A DNA stretch of 64,000 nt from Ulvibacter antarcticus (GTDB lineage: Bacteria > Bacteroidota > Bacteroidia > Flavobacteriales > Flavobacteriaceae): the NCBI RefSeq assembly GCF_003688405.1, contig NZ_REFC01000016.1, forward strand, positions 87,134 to 151,133, in the 5' to 3' direction. The notes beneath the pieces were generated by a model. That model searched no databases and was not told where the DNA came from. It saw only the letters and a program-made list of their open reading frames with translations. How positions within the stretch are numbered: position 1 is the first letter of the stretch; each line of letters opens with the position of its first letter. Both the position numbers and the translations under genes were made by a program. Positions 41,565-52,538 of the stretch are shown here, one piece after another.

Positions 41565-41665
41565 CTCCCGAAGCGTCGGGACTTCCTTCGAAGGAAGGGG
41601 GTTGATTTGAGCTAAATTTTAATGTCTCCCTTAGAAGGGTCCCGACGCTTCGGGATAGAGGGATG
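41565..41665. repeat. Imperfect inverted repeat (mobile repeat type)
   Basis: CCTCCCGAAGCGTCGGGACTTCC at the left faces GGGTCCCGACGCTTCGGGATAGAGGG at the right. A second stem (CCTTCGAAGG) is inside. Such palindromic arms with a CCCGAAGCGTCGGGAC core are typical of non-coding dispersed repeats in Flavobacteriia. The surrounding gap 41450-41745 has no gene. Confidence 0.6.
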
Positions 41666-41748
41666 TTTTATACAGTTAAATTTTTTCGTATTACTAAAGT
41701 TCTGCAATTAAATTGCAGGGTTTTAAACCCTAATTTGAGACCAATAAA

Positions 41749-41780
41749 AAAGCCCTTCCACGTGTGGAAGGGCTTTCTCT
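41749..41780 (-). terminator. Terminator of the giant exported-protein gene
   Basis: AAAGCCCTTCCAC-gt-GTGGAAGGGCTTT flanked by A and T runs, 28 bases past the stop at 41808. Confidence 0.85.
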
Positions 41781-41807
41781 ATTGATTGGTTAAAATCAGT
41801 GAATGGA

Positions 41808-44800
41808 TTACTCTTTAATCAAACGTTTTACAGCGCTTGATTTATCACTAATAAGTTGAACCATATAAACTCCAGTTGCAAGTTCAGATACATCGATCAC
41901 TTTTTCACCTTGCATATTGCTAAGGTTGTATTGAGAGATCATTTTTCCGTTAAGGTCATATATCGCAGCCTTTTCAAGTTGGATATTTGAGTTATTAGAA
42001 ATTGTAACCTGATTAACAGCAGGGTTTGGATACATTGTAATTGCGATATCCAGTTCGTTATCATTTACTCCAAGTACGCTTTCAACAGTAAGAGTGAAAG
42101 TACAAGTACCAACATTTCCATACTCATCTTCAGCAGTAATTGTTATAGGATAAACTCCATCAGGAACTAATGTTCCAGCTGCAGGATCCTGAGACGTAAT
42201 TGTAAGAGGATCTGTACAGTTATCAACAGCAGTTGCCTCACCAGTTGCTAGGTAATCTGGAATCTCATAGAATAAGTTTCCAACACCAGGATCAACAGTT
42301 TGATCTGCAGGACATGTTACTACCGGTGCCAAAGCATCGATTACAGTCACTGTAGACGTACAAGAAGCAATATTACCACTAGCATCACTAGCGAATACTG
42401 TAATAACTATAGGAGTTCCTATATCATCACAAGAAACTTCAGTAACATCAACCGCAAGGATTGTGATACCACAAGCATCGAATGATAATGGACCACCAGG
42501 GATCTCTACAAATGTAGCAGAACCATCAGAGTTAGTAAGCAACTGAGTCCAGTTAGCAGGATCGAATTGACCTGTGAAACCTGGCATAAAGTTACTAATC
42601 ACTGTAGTACATGCTCCAAATACTCCATCATTAGAGTGTGATCGGAAACCAAATACATCACCAGTAAGTAAAGCAACTGTAGTACTACCATTTTGGTTTG
42701 TAGCTCCAGCAGGATCTGTTAGTTCAGTGAAAACTCCGTTCAATAAATATCCAAAGCTATCGAATGCAGGTCCATCAGCAGTACTGTAATCCCAGTCGAA
42801 TGAAATAGTTTCATCGGCTGTTACGGGAACAGTAAGATCAGTTTCACCTGGAGCTCCAGATTGGTTGTCACTACTAATAGTAATTACATTATAAGAACTT
42901 GGCATAACAGCTAATAAAGCCATAGGATCTACAATTGCAGTTCCATCTGGTCCTAGCTCGATAGTTGTATCCATACAAACTAAGATAGGAGCTGTTTCGT
43001 CTATTACGTTGATTGTAGCAGTACACATTGAAACGTTTCCGCTTGCATCTGTAACTGTTACTTCAACAGTACTCTCACCAAGATCTGAACAATCTACCAT
43101 TAACTCAGTACCAATACCAGCACCGGCAGTATAGATTACGTTACCTTCAAATACACGTGGAGCGAAAATAGTTCCAGAAAAAGCTTCATCAGCAGCAGAA
43201 CCTTCTAACACTTCTATGTTAGCATCTGCACCAGCAATTGCTCCAACAGCGGTACCATTATGGTAGTTAAACCCACCTCCAATTGGAGATACGAAAAATG
43301 CATGTGTATCACCTGCAGGAATTGTATGACCTAATGTTAAATTAAGTGGTGTAACAACACCATCACCATTAGATACAATACCAACTGCGGTATCAAGTAA
43401 AGTCCAAGCAGACGCATCGGCTTCAAAACCAACGTGAGTTCCAGTCTTGAACCAAACATTAACGTCGAACGTAAGTCCAACATCACCATGTACATCGAAA
43501 GAATCTACAGTAACTTCATTTAATGCATTTACATCAAACATATTTCCGAAGTTACCATTACCACCTGGAATAGGAAGTTCAAGAACTGTAGGCACAGGAG
43601 TTGTTCCTACTGTTACAGTATAAGCACAAGCTTCGTCAATACTTAATAAAAGATCAGCAGCATTTACTGTTGCCATTCCATTAGCATCAAGAATAACATC
43701 AAATGGAGAAGCAGATACATCATGACTATAAACTAGTCCCCATCCGTTGATAGTTCCAGTGTCTCCACCAGCATTATCAGAAACGTTAAGAGTCCAGTCA
43801 CCTAAAGTACTTTCACCGTCGAAAGCAGATAAAGCTTCTTGTCCAATATATGGACCCGTAGCAGCTGGAGGACCAGCATCACATGCATCTTCGATTGGAT
43901 CTGTAGCTTCATCATCAATTGTTACCAAAAGATTATCTGAACTACATCCAAAAGCAGTAGCAGGAACACCCATTTGATCAATAAGAACTACAACTGTTCC
44001 AGTAGGAGAAGTTAAAGTTACTTTTAAATCTCCAACCCATGAGTGAGCAATATCAAGATCTACATCAAGATCTACTATATCAAAATCGTCAGTTACTGAC
44101 ATTATTGTATTAATTCCAGCAGGATCTGCATCCGGAATTGCAAGTGCTGGTGTAGCAGTAGTTGTATCAACAACTGTTGCTGGCTCACCATTACAAGTAA
44201 TTACTGGTGCTAAGTTATCTTCAACTGTTACAGTAGCTGCACAAGTAGAAGAATTTCCATTAGCATCGGTAGTCTTTAAGTAAACAGTGTTTGCTCCAAC
44301 CATAGAACAGTCGAAAGTACCACCAAAGGCATCAGGAACAATATCATATGTTAAAGCTCCATTGAATACACGTGGGCTAAAAACACCTCCAGAAAATGGT
44401 GTATTACCTCCAGCCCCTAGAGACATTGAAAGATCTGCATTCGAATAGTTTTGGTTTGTTCCATCACCATTTGTATATCTATGTGAGTGAGTCCCATCCA
44501 TTACAATTGCCATTGCATAGGTTGTTCCAGCCAATAAAGTAACTGGACCACCTAAAGTAGCAGTAGAAGGTATGTCAGTTCCAGCTGTAGTTCCAGCTCC
44601 TGTAGCAAGTGCTGCACCCCAAGGCGCAGGAGAACCTGTATTTCCAACATAAGTACCTGGGAACGCATATACATCAATTGTAAATGGATCTCCGGCTGCG
44701 GTTGTAGTATTTACGTCAATAGCAGTAAGATCAATATTGCTTGATCCAACAGTTACATCAAAATAAACGGCACCTCCAGTAGCTCCTCCATTAGTTCCAA

Positions 44801-45866
44801 CGAAAATAGTTGGAAGACTTCCTGATCCAGCAGGACCTGAAGTACCAAACTCATATGTTACAATCCCACAGTTGTCTGTAGAACCACCATCGATTTCAGT
44901 AGGAGCCATCACATACATTCCGGCTGCATCTAATTCAACAGTGATATTCTGACATACATTAATAGGATTTTCGTTATCAGTAACCGTTACTGTAAACTGA
45001 CAAGTAACAGTATTACCATCACTATCTGTTGCAGAGTATTCTATAGTTGTAACTCCAGTTGGCAATGTACTTCCACTAGGAGGTCCCATTGTTTGAGTCG
45101 TAGGAATTGGACCATCTTCAACATCAATTGCCAAAGCGTCTGTCCAGTTAGCAACACCAGAACATAATCCACCAGTAGTGTCGATCATGATGTCTGCAGG
45201 ACAAGAAATAGCCGGAGCATTTCCAATTACGGTTGTAACTCTAACATTATCAAATCCGAATCCTTCATCGGTTACAGAGGTATCAGAACCAAAGAAAACT
45301 CTTAAGGTTACAGAAGCCTGTCCAGCTGTACCATCCAAAAGATGCTCAGCTTCTAACCAGCCACCACTACCATTGGTAGTAGAGTTTCTTCCAGTCCAAG
45401 CGTGAACAGTTCCACCAGCACCACCTAATACCGTATCATCGGTATACCAGTTGTTAGGATCACCAAAAGACCCTACACGAGTCCAAGTTGTACCGCCATC
45501 AGTAGATGCTTGTAAATTAGCACCATCCCAAGAAAATTCAGAATTCCACCAAACATCCATCTTGATAGTTGGGTCAGCTCCTAAAGCTGAAAAGTCAAAT
45601 ACAGGGCTAGTTACGTAAGAATCAGCACTTGTATTATAGTTTGTTGCTAAACCTGTAACCCAAGCATTTGTTCCTTCTGAAGCACTATTTATAATAGCAT
45701 TCGTAGGAGCACCAAGTGCCCAATTACTATTGGTTCCCGAAGCAACCCAGCCACCGGCTCCAGCTTCGAAACCCTCCTGATATGGGAAGGTCGAAATTTG
45801 AGCTTGCATTGCGCCCGTTAAAAGAAAGACTATACTTAGTACAATCCCTAAAGTAAATTTTTTCAT
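41808..45866 (-). CDS. Large T9SS-secreted surface protein with HYR repeats and proprotein-convertase P-domain
   Basis: 1352 aa. Signal peptide MKKFTLGIVLSIVFLLTGAM. An N-terminal MAM/choice-of-anchor jelly-roll domain (about 25-215: YQEGFEAGAGGWVASG, GFGFDNVRVTTV) follows. Several HYR domains come next (PAISCPADIMIDTTGG; DNENPINVCQNITVELD; PVVTCPADQTVDPGVGN), with a P-domain between (VDLDIAHSWVGDLKVTLTSP). The C-terminal type A sorting domain is ITMYPNPAVNQVTISN to VYMVQLISDKSSAVKRLIKE. Exported through the type IX system and anchored to the surface. Adhesin or matrix role inferred. Confidence 0.9.
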   Translation of the reverse strand: MKKFTLGIVLSIVFLLTGAMQAQISTFPYQEGFEAGAGGWVASGTNSNWALGAPTNAIINSASEGTNAWVTGLATNYNTSADSYVTSPVFDFSALGADPTIKMDVWWNSEFSWDGANLQASTDGGTTWTRVGSFGDPNNWYTDDTVLGGAGGTVHAWTGRNSTTNGSGGWLEAEHLLDGTAGQASVTLRVFFGSDTSVTDEGFGFDNVRVTTVIGNAPAISCPADIMIDTTGGLCSGVANWTDALAIDVEDGPIPTTQTMGPPSGSTLPTGVTTIEYSATDSDGNTVTCQFTVTVTDNENPINVCQNITVELDAAGMYVMAPTEIDGGSTDNCGIVTYEFGTSGPAGSGSLPTIFVGTNGGATGGAVYFDVTVGSSNIDLTAIDVNTTTAAGDPFTIDVYAFPGTYVGNTGSPAPWGAALATGAGTTAGTDIPSTATLGGPVTLLAGTTYAMAIVMDGTHSHRYTNGDGTNQNYSNADLSMSLGAGGNTPFSGGVFSPRVFNGALTYDIVPDAFGGTFDCSMVGANTVYLKTTDANGNSSTCAATVTVEDNLAPVITCNGEPATVVDTTTATPALAIPDADPAGINTIMSVTDDFDIVDLDVDLDIAHSWVGDLKVTLTSPTGTVVVLIDQMGVPATAFGCSSDNLLVTIDDEATDPIEDACDAGPPAATGPYIGQEALSAFDGESTLGDWTLNVSDNAGGDTGTINGWGLVYSHDVSASPFDVILDANGMATVNAADLLLSIDEACAYTVTVGTTPVPTVLELPIPGGNGNFGNMFDVNALNEVTVDSFDVHGDVGLTFDVNVWFKTGTHVGFEADASAWTLLDTAVGIVSNGDGVVTPLNLTLGHTIPAGDTHAFFVSPIGGGFNYHNGTAVGAIAGADANIEVLEGSAADEAFSGTIFAPRVFEGNVIYTAGAGIGTELMVDCSDLGESTVEVTVTDASGNVSMCTATINVIDETAPILVCMDTTIELGPDGTAIVDPMALLAVMPSSYNVITISSDNQSGAPGETDLTVPVTADETISFDWDYSTADGPAFDSFGYLLNGVFTELTDPAGATNQNGSTTVALLTGDVFGFRSHSNDGVFGACTTVISNFMPGFTGQFDPANWTQLLTNSDGSATFVEIPGGPLSFDACGITILAVDVTEVSCDDIGTPIVITVFASDASGNIASCTSTVTVIDALAPVVTCPADQTVDPGVGNLFYEIPDYLATGEATAVDNCTDPLTITSQDPAAGTLVPDGVYPITITAEDEYGNVGTCTFTLTVESVLGVNDNELDIAITMYPNPAVNQVTISNNSNIQLEKAAIYDLNGKMISQYNLSNMQGEKVIDVSELATGVYMVQLISDKSSAVKRLIKE

Positions 45867-46170
45867 ATTCCTATAAATTTAAGTTGATTAAATATAATTT
45901 AATTGTTAAAAATAACATAAAATTTCTATACAACAAAAGAATAGAGGAAATTAACTATGGCTTTTTAAGATATATACAGATTGAGAAAACCTGTATAAAT
46001 TCACCCCATCATGCTTATAATTCACAATACATTGATTATTAATTAATTAAACTCGAATAAAAGGGTGTGTATTTAGAAAAAACAAAAACAAACTTAATAA
46101 AACACTTATTATTGTATTTCACAATTGTAGACCATGAGTCTGTTCTTAAAATCACATAATAATCTTTATT
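45867..46170. other. Intergenic, promoter region of the large exported protein
   Basis: About 300 AT-rich bases with no coding frame or hairpin recognised. A promoter for the leftward gene at 41808-45866 must be here but no clear TAnnTTTG box was found. Confidence 0.4.
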
Positions 46171-49100
46171 CTAAAATTGAAAAAACTGTAATATATCGTT
46201 ATTGTTTACTACGGCAATATGTGGTGCATTTCTGATGGTTATAAAATGAAGTTCTTTGCTGTCTTTAGGTGTGAAAAATCCTGTTTTCTGAAATGTAAGT
46301 GGCACAAAACCGCCATTGCCATTTCCTTTTAATATTAATCCGTTACCTGCATCATTTCTAGGGGTTTCCACTTCCGAAGCAAATAAATTACCACTTAAAA
46401 CAGCATCCAATTTTCCGTCATTATCCATATCGCGAACTAAAATGGAATTAACTGAAGACAACTGTGCCATTCTAGGTAAGTCTATGATTTCCCATCCATT
46501 TTTACCATTATTTCTTATAAAAACACTCGCAAACGATTTTGCCTCGAGATGCAAAGCGCTTTTCAACTTTTCCTCGTCAAAAATATCTTCCAAACTGGCT
46601 TTCGCAAATTCATCGTAAGTACCAAACTTCTCCTTAATAAAAGGCATTTGTTCAGACGAACATTGTCTACCGCGCAAAGGAACAGCCTTCCCATCTTCTT
46701 TGTAGCTCAATACGATATCCCCTGTATTATTATCATCAAAATCATCGTAATAGATATCGAAAGTATTGTCGGGACTGGCTTGATACTTATAATTTTGCCC
46801 CAGATTACCCGCGATATAATCTTCATCACCATCATTATCGAAATCACCTGCTGCAATACTATACCACCATCCGTTAGTGTTATTTAAACCAATGGCTTCG
46901 GAAACATTCACCAAACCACTTTCATTGTTTTTAAATACTGTAATTGGCATCCATTCTCCCGCTATCATCAAATCTTTTCTACCATCTTTATCATAATCGG
47001 TCCAGATCGCCGATGTCACTAAGCCAGGTTCCAATAGTCCCGGAGCCACTTTCGAAGTAACATCCACAAAAACTCCCGAATCATTCCGAAGCAAATAGCT
47101 ACGTGGCGCTTTCGGGTATTGTCCGGGAATTACCCGTCCTCCTACGAAAATGTCTAAATCTCCATCGCCATCGAAATCTTCAACCGCAACGCAACCCCCA
47201 CTGGTTAACATTCTGGGCAGTTCTTTTATGGCCTTTTGAAAATCACCTTTACCATTGTTTAGGTATAAGCGATCTTGTAATTGTCGGGCTTCGGCTTCAA
47301 ATTCATTCCCACCACTCACCAGATACAAATCCTGGTCCCCATCATTATCGGCATCAAAAAATACGGCAGCTACATCTTCACAACCGGAGTCTCTACTAAA
47401 GTTAATTGTATTAGTTTCAGCAAAAGTTCCATCCAAATTCTGTTGATAAATTTTCCCTCCGACTCCTTTCGCTCCCCCAATATAAAAATCATCGAGACCA
47501 TCACCGTTTACATCGGCAACTGCCATCCCGGGTCCCATCATAGACAATTTATGAGGCAGCAGACTTTCTTTTTCAAAATCGTTATACTCATTTTCCACAT
47601 GCTTAAAATCGAGTGCAATCTTATCAGTGTCTTCAGTCATCAATTTTTTAGTCTCAATCTTATACAAACTAGCTATTGGCGCTGATTCGCCTTCTTTAAA
47701 ATCAATTAATAGTTCTCTGTCAACCTCTAAATTAGTAAGCACTTTGCGGCTGCCATCCGGCCATTCCACCCATAACGAATCTATCTTGGAGCTTTTTCCC
47801 AGTCCAAAATGTAATTTGTCTTCCATAGAAGATAAATAGCCATGATTTAAATAATGTTCCTTCATTTGAAAATCATCTCCACTTTTAACAGTAACACGTG
47901 CTCCTAGCGCCGATCGATTCTGCTGAGAACCATTAAGTTTTACTTTTAGATAATGATCGGACTTTTGTTTTTCACCGTTATTCTTATAAATAAATGCGGG
48001 GCTATCAATATTCGAAACTATAAGATCCAAATCTCCATCGTTATCGAGATCTGCATAGGCAGCACCTGTTGAAAAAGATGGCTCATCTAAGCCCCACATT
48101 TCTGTGGTTTTAGCAAAAGAAATATCACCTTCATTTTTAAAACTGTAATTCTTTAGTTTGGTTGCTGGCATTTCATCCAGAATCTTTTTCATCAACTCCA
48201 ACTGTTTCTCAGGATTCTTCTCCATTTCCTTCAACCAGATCTTCTTCTTTTTCACAAAGTCATTGTTTCTTGCTTCTTTCCGAAGTCCATTTGTTACAAA
48301 AAGATCTTTTAGACCATCATTGTCGAAATCGGCCCAAAGAGGAGCCCAGCTCCAATCTGTATTTGCGACACCAGCCAATTTTGAAACTTCACTAAAAGTG
48401 CCATTCCCATTGTTCATTTGCAAGGTATTCATCATATACTGGTAATGAAAACCATGATTCACAGCATTGTAAAAACGCTCCGGATTCATTCCTGACATAT
48501 TCGTTTTAATACGGTAGTTATCTTCGGCAACCATGTCGACTACCATTAGATCCAGAAAACCGTCATTGTTGAAATCGGCCATGTCGGAGCCCATGGAGAA
48601 ATTCGAAATATGACGTGTTGCCTCTTTTGCTTTTTCTGAAAAGCTACCGTCACCATTATTAAAATACAAATAATCACGTTCCAGATAATCGTTACACACA
48701 TAGAGATCTGGCCAGCCATCGTTGTTAATATCTCCAACCGAAACGCTTAATCCAAATCCTATACTATTACCAATAATACCTGCCTCTTCACTAACATCCA
48801 CAAATTTTCCATTGTCATTTCTATACAAACGGTCTCCGGCATCTTCATTTCTTTCTGAAACCATGGTGTTAAAATCCAAATTCTGCTCTGGAGTAATGGG
48901 ATGATTAAGCATAAACATATCGAGATCTCCATCCTTATCGTAGTCGAAGAATGATGCTTGCGTTGAATAACCAGTATCGGCCAAGCCATATTCTGAAGCT
49001 TTTTCAGTAAAAGTGAGATCTCCGTTATTTATAAAAAGTTCATTTTTCCTGAAGTTGGGCGTCGAATTTCCCGAGTAACTCAGATATATATCTAGAAATC

Positions 49101-49530
49101 CATCGTTGTTAATGTCTACCATAGTGCATCCGGTAGACCAGGCTCTTTTTCCACCGATACCGGCAGCTCTTCCAATCTCCTCAAATTTGAAATCGCCCTT
49201 ATTTAAATACAGATGATTAGGTCCATAATTGGCGTTGAAGAATATATCAGCGAGCCCATCATTATTGATGTCACCTACAGAAACTCCAGCCCCATTATGA
49301 AGGTACTGATACGTTAAAATGTTCATTTCGGGCGTTTCCGGAACTGTATTTATAAAATTAACACCAGATGCTTCCGGAGAAATTGATGTAAACAACGGCC
49401 CTGAAAATTCTTCCTCAGCTGTTTGATTTTTATCGCAACTCTGTAAAACTAACAATGAAATTGCACAAACTAAAAATCGTGCTCTCAAAGTCAAAAATGA
49501 GATGAAACTGTATTTCAATTTCTTTTTCAT
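46171..49530 (-). CDS. CRTAC1-like lipoprotein with FG-GAP/VCBS repeats and ASPIC/UnbV domain
   Basis: 1119 aa. After a basic N-terminus, signal FLVCAISLLVLQSC ends in a lipobox. Many FG-GAP repeats with calcium loops (VGDINNDGLADIFFN, MVDINNDGFLDIYLS, SVGDINNDGWPDLYVCN). The mid ASPIC/UnbV domain reads RSALGARVTVKSGDDFQMKE then LHFGLGKSSKIDSLWVEWPD. A second run of FG-GAP repeats completes it. Likely outer-membrane beta-propeller lipoprotein. 14 bases downstream of the HTTM gene, so co-transcribed. Confidence 0.88.
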   Translation of the reverse strand: MKKKLKYSFISFLTLRARFLVCAISLLVLQSCDKNQTAEEEFSGPLFTSISPEASGVNFINTVPETPEMNILTYQYLHNGAGVSVGDINNDGLADIFFNANYGPNHLYLNKGDFKFEEIGRAAGIGGKRAWSTGCTMVDINNDGFLDIYLSYSGNSTPNFRKNELFINNGDLTFTEKASEYGLADTGYSTQASFFDYDKDGDLDMFMLNHPITPEQNLDFNTMVSERNEDAGDRLYRNDNGKFVDVSEEAGIIGNSIGFGLSVSVGDINNDGWPDLYVCNDYLERDYLYFNNGDGSFSEKAKEATRHISNFSMGSDMADFNNDGFLDLMVVDMVAEDNYRIKTNMSGMNPERFYNAVNHGFHYQYMMNTLQMNNGNGTFSEVSKLAGVANTDWSWAPLWADFDNDGLKDLFVTNGLRKEARNNDFVKKKKIWLKEMEKNPEKQLELMKKILDEMPATKLKNYSFKNEGDISFAKTTEMWGLDEPSFSTGAAYADLDNDGDLDLIVSNIDSPAFIYKNNGEKQKSDHYLKVKLNGSQQNRSALGARVTVKSGDDFQMKEHYLNHGYLSSMEDKLHFGLGKSSKIDSLWVEWPDGSRKVLTNLEVDRELLIDFKEGESAPIASLYKIETKKLMTEDTDKIALDFKHVENEYNDFEKESLLPHKLSMMGPGMAVADVNGDGLDDFYIGGAKGVGGKIYQQNLDGTFAETNTINFSRDSGCEDVAAVFFDADNDGDQDLYLVSGGNEFEAEARQLQDRLYLNNGKGDFQKAIKELPRMLTSGGCVAVEDFDGDGDLDIFVGGRVIPGQYPKAPRSYLLRNDSGVFVDVTSKVAPGLLEPGLVTSAIWTDYDKDGRKDLMIAGEWMPITVFKNNESGLVNVSEAIGLNNTNGWWYSIAAGDFDNDGDEDYIAGNLGQNYKYQASPDNTFDIYYDDFDDNNTGDIVLSYKEDGKAVPLRGRQCSSEQMPFIKEKFGTYDEFAKASLEDIFDEEKLKSALHLEAKSFASVFIRNNGKNGWEIIDLPRMAQLSSVNSILVRDMDNDGKLDAVLSGNLFASEVETPRNDAGNGLILKGNGNGGFVPLTFQKTGFFTPKDSKELHFITIRNAPHIAVVNNNDILQFFQF

Positions 49531-49544
49531 ATTTATAAATTTTA

Positions 49545-50876
49545 TTAGTGTTCTTTTAAAGCTTGTATCGATTTTGAGAGCTCCAAAGAACTAGTTCCCA
49601 CTTTCAACAAATTGAGTTCATTATCAAAAATTATTTGTGGTTTTCTACCGTTAAATCGGACTTCGACATCACTCTTTACCAATACTTCGCCCATCCCTTT
49701 ATTCTCTTTGGTATGTATTTTTAAAAACTCCGCAAACTGTATGATGGCTGATGGGTCGTAAGCAATTAAATTAATTTGATCCTGATTAAGTCCGTACTGA
49801 TTCATACCAACCGGATAAATTACCTTCTTCTTTACATCCCATACTTTAAATTCCATTTTCTCCAAACTTCTATGCTGTATTTTCATGCGCCATGCAAAGC
49901 GTTGACCAATTCCCGTCCAATCTGTATTTCCTTTGAATAGAAAATGTCGTATAGGTAGCAGCAATTGAATTAAAAAATACGCACTTAAAACGATAAGCAT
50001 TGGAGATTTTAAACTCCCTAAATCGGAAGATTGCTGAACACTAGTTTTTTTCCCTTCAAACTTTCTTCTTACAAAATTCGCCACCCTCTCAGGGTCTAAA
50101 AACAGGATTAGAGAAAGCATCATAAAATAAGGGAAAATATTAATATCTTCAAAAAGCCAGGCGTTTAAAACATTAAAGAGTAATGCAGCTAAAACGGCTA
50201 TTGTTCTTGTCTTCGGTATAAATAACAATATTGGAACAACTAAGTCAAAAACGAGTCCGCCATAGGTGAAGAAATAAATTGAAAAATCTGAAGTAAGCGC
50301 ATCTCCTAGAAATCTTGTCTTAGCAGTATTATTTAGGATCGATCTTACGGGCTCATTATTCACCAGCCAGTCGTGATTTAACTTTGCTATGCCGCCAAAA
50401 AAATAGACAATTGCCAATTGTATTCTTAACACTAAAAGATGCCAATACAGTGGGGGTTTTGAAGCTTTTTCTTTACTCTTTTTAAAGGACAACCTACTAT
50501 CTGCAGGAATAAATATCATTAAAAACGAAAGAAGACAAATAAGGTATAAGTGATTATTATAATACGCTTTGTCGAGTAGAAAAATATATGTAAATCCAAC
50601 AAAAAAAATAATCATAGCCTGTTTGTAGTACCTTCCAATTATTATAAAGAAGCATGCTACCAATAAGACAACAATTAGCAGATCCAAAATAGGTTCGGGA
50701 AGTGGCTTTAAAAACGGTAAAAAAGAATAGGTAAACTGTAGCTGTGGTTGTACTAAAAATACCTTTACAAAATCCAATCTCAAAAAGTAAATCAACTCCC
50801 AAATCATTATCAGTCCAAAGCCTATTCTAAAAATTGCTAAGGATGTCCCATTAATTTGTTGAGTGAGCTTTCTCAT
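49545..50876 (-). CDS. HTTM-domain membrane protein (vitamin K-dependent gamma-carboxylase-like)
   Basis: 443 aa. Horizontally transferred transmembrane (HTTM) domain with about 8-10 TM helices: SLAIFRIGFGLIMIWELIYF, then YFFGGIAKLNHDWLVN, where human gamma-carboxylase has its catalytic Lys. C-terminal soluble part contains RFAWRMKIQHRSLEKMEF (compare FSWRMM in carboxylases). Family members are homologues of vitamin K gamma-glutamyl carboxylase with mostly unknown bacterial activity. Operon partner of the CRTAC1-like lipoprotein. Confidence 0.82.
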   Translation of the reverse strand: MRKLTQQINGTSLAIFRIGFGLIMIWELIYFLRLDFVKVFLVQPQLQFTYSFLPFLKPLPEPILDLLIVVLLVACFFIIIGRYYKQAMIIFFVGFTYIFLLDKAYYNNHLYLICLLSFLMIFIPADSRLSFKKSKEKASKPPLYWHLLVLRIQLAIVYFFGGIAKLNHDWLVNNEPVRSILNNTAKTRFLGDALTSDFSIYFFTYGGLVFDLVVPILLFIPKTRTIAVLAALLFNVLNAWLFEDINIFPYFMMLSLILFLDPERVANFVRRKFEGKKTSVQQSSDLGSLKSPMLIVLSAYFLIQLLLPIRHFLFKGNTDWTGIGQRFAWRMKIQHRSLEKMEFKVWDVKKKVIYPVGMNQYGLNQDQINLIAYDPSAIIQFAEFLKIHTKENKGMGEVLVKSDVEVRFNGRKPQIIFDNELNLLKVGTSSLELSKSIQALKEH

Positions 50877-50932
50877 AAATTTACTTCAATTATTTTGCAA
50901 TATAATTGATTTAAACAAGACTGATATATATT

Positions 50933-51592
50933 TTAGAAAAATGGACGGTATTGCTCCATTCTGAAATCAATCGTAGTAAGCTCCGGATTGTTAGTCTTCA
51001 TATCCTTGTATTTTTGCAAGCTACCAACTGCCCTATTTGCTGCTCCTGAAGGTGCTGTTAGTGATACTGTTTTTATTATTCTTAATGACTTCGGAAGGGC
51101 AAATTCATGAATTCGAGGTACCTCCTTCGAAATAACTCGAAGAGCAATATTATACTCCTTTAAATGTCTTCGGAAGAAATACTCGGGGCCATTTTTACTA
51201 TTTCCACCCGTAAATAATAAAGTATCCACCTTGGGATGATTCTGAAGCACCTCGACAAGATCCCGCAATTCAATTTCCTGCATCCCAAGATCTGAAGCAT
51301 CCACTTTGTCCCTTTTTGCAGAGGCTACAATATCACAAATTCCAATTTTCCTGGTGGTAAGAAACTGCTTCCGTTGTAGTATCGCTTCAGCCGTAGTTTC
51401 AAATTTAAGTTTCAAATCAAACAATCTATCTAAAATTGGCCATAACTGTCCGTCCCGACTTCCGTAGCAAAAATTAACATCACCTTCTTTTAGATCACCT
51501 TCGGTAAATCTGGGAGGAGGCAATGTGCCAACAATGAGTTTGGTGGCATTATCAAAAAGAAATGGTGGGTATGGATGTGTATGAATAAACAT
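50933..51592 (-). CDS. Uracil-DNA-glycosylase-like protein
   Basis: 219 aa. LIVGTLPPPRFTEGDLKEGD near the start and LLFTGGNSKNGPEYFFRRHL with VSLTAPSGAANRAVG near the end are features of a small UDG-superfamily group in Bacteroidota, whose substrate preference is not established. Overlaps yaaA by one base (TAATG), so translation is coupled. Confidence 0.65.
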   Translation of the reverse strand: MFIHTHPYPPFLFDNATKLIVGTLPPPRFTEGDLKEGDVNFCYGSRDGQLWPILDRLFDLKLKFETTAEAILQRKQFLTTRKIGICDIVASAKRDKVDASDLGMQEIELRDLVEVLQNHPKVDTLLFTGGNSKNGPEYFFRRHLKEYNIALRVISKEVPRIHEFALPKSLRIIKTVSLTAPSGAANRAVGSLQKYKDMKTNNPELTTIDFRMEQYRPFF

Positions 51593-52353
51593 TAACGCAC
51601 AAAAACAGGCTCGTTTTCATTTTCGGTGTACTGCTCACTAAAAGCATAACCGTCGTAGTTGAATCCTTTTACATCATCTAGACTATTTGCATTGGTGTCG
51701 ACACAATAGCGCGCCATACTACCACGTGCTTTCTTCGCGAAGAAAGAAATGATCTTAAGTTTCCCGTTTTTGAGGTCCTTGAAAACCGGAGAGATAACCG
51801 GAACCTTCAACAACTTAGGATCGACAACTTTAAAATATTCAATGCTAGCAAGATTTAAGAATAATTCATCATCATTCATTTCGTCATTCAGTGCTTCGGT
51901 AACAGTTTTCCCCCAAAAGTGATAAAGATTTTTCTTACGGTTTACTTTAAGGTCTGTACCCATTTCCAATCGATATGGCTGCATGAGATCCAATGGTCTC
52001 AAAACCCCAAACATGCCAGATAGAATTCGCACTGTATTTTGCAAGGAATCTATTTTGTTCTCAGGAATGGTATAAGCTTCGAGGCCAAGATACACATCAC
52101 CTGCGAAGGCATAAACCGCCGGTCTTGCATTAGTTTTATTAAAGGGAAGAGAGAATTCCTTATATCGTTGATAATTCAATTCTGCCAATTTATCGCTAAT
52201 ATGCATTAGCTCGCGAATCGCTTTCTTCGACTTCTTTTCAAGCTTATTATTGAGCATTTCAGCTTGCTCTAAAAATCTAGGTTGAGTGCCACGGCTTGTA
52301 GGCAACTTAGTTGTATAGTCTAAGGTTTTTGCCGGCGAAAGGACTAATTTCAT
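51592..52353 (-). CDS. yaaA: Peroxide-stress protein YaaA
   Basis: 253 aa. Family motifs [65 protein letters not shown] and [17 protein letters not shown]. YaaA lowers free iron or limits DNA damage during H2O2 stress. Coupled to a UDG-like gene, consistent with DNA protection. Confidence 0.92.
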   Translation of the reverse strand: MKLVLSPAKTLDYTTKLPTSRGTQPRFLEQAEMLNNKLEKKSKKAIRELMHISDKLAELNYQRYKEFSLPFNKTNARPAVYAFAGDVYLGLEAYTIPENKIDSLQNTVRILSGMFGVLRPLDLMQPYRLEMGTDLKVNRKKNLYHFWGKTVTEALNDEMNDDELFLNLASIEYFKVVDPKLLKVPVISPVFKDLKNGKLKIISFFAKKARGSMARYCVDTNANSLDDVKGFNYDGYAFSEQYTENENEPVFVR

Positions 52354-52538
52354 AGTAATATTCTTTTCCTCAAAAATAACAAGAATTATGGGTTAGAACA
52401 ACCAACACTCATATAATAAACCAATAGTAAAATAAGCTTCTTCATTGACAAGCCCCTCCTACAAAGATTAACACGCTCAGCGTATTTGTTTCAGAAAAAA
52501 ATAAGTAGATTTAACTCTCTAACAAAAAACTTCACACT

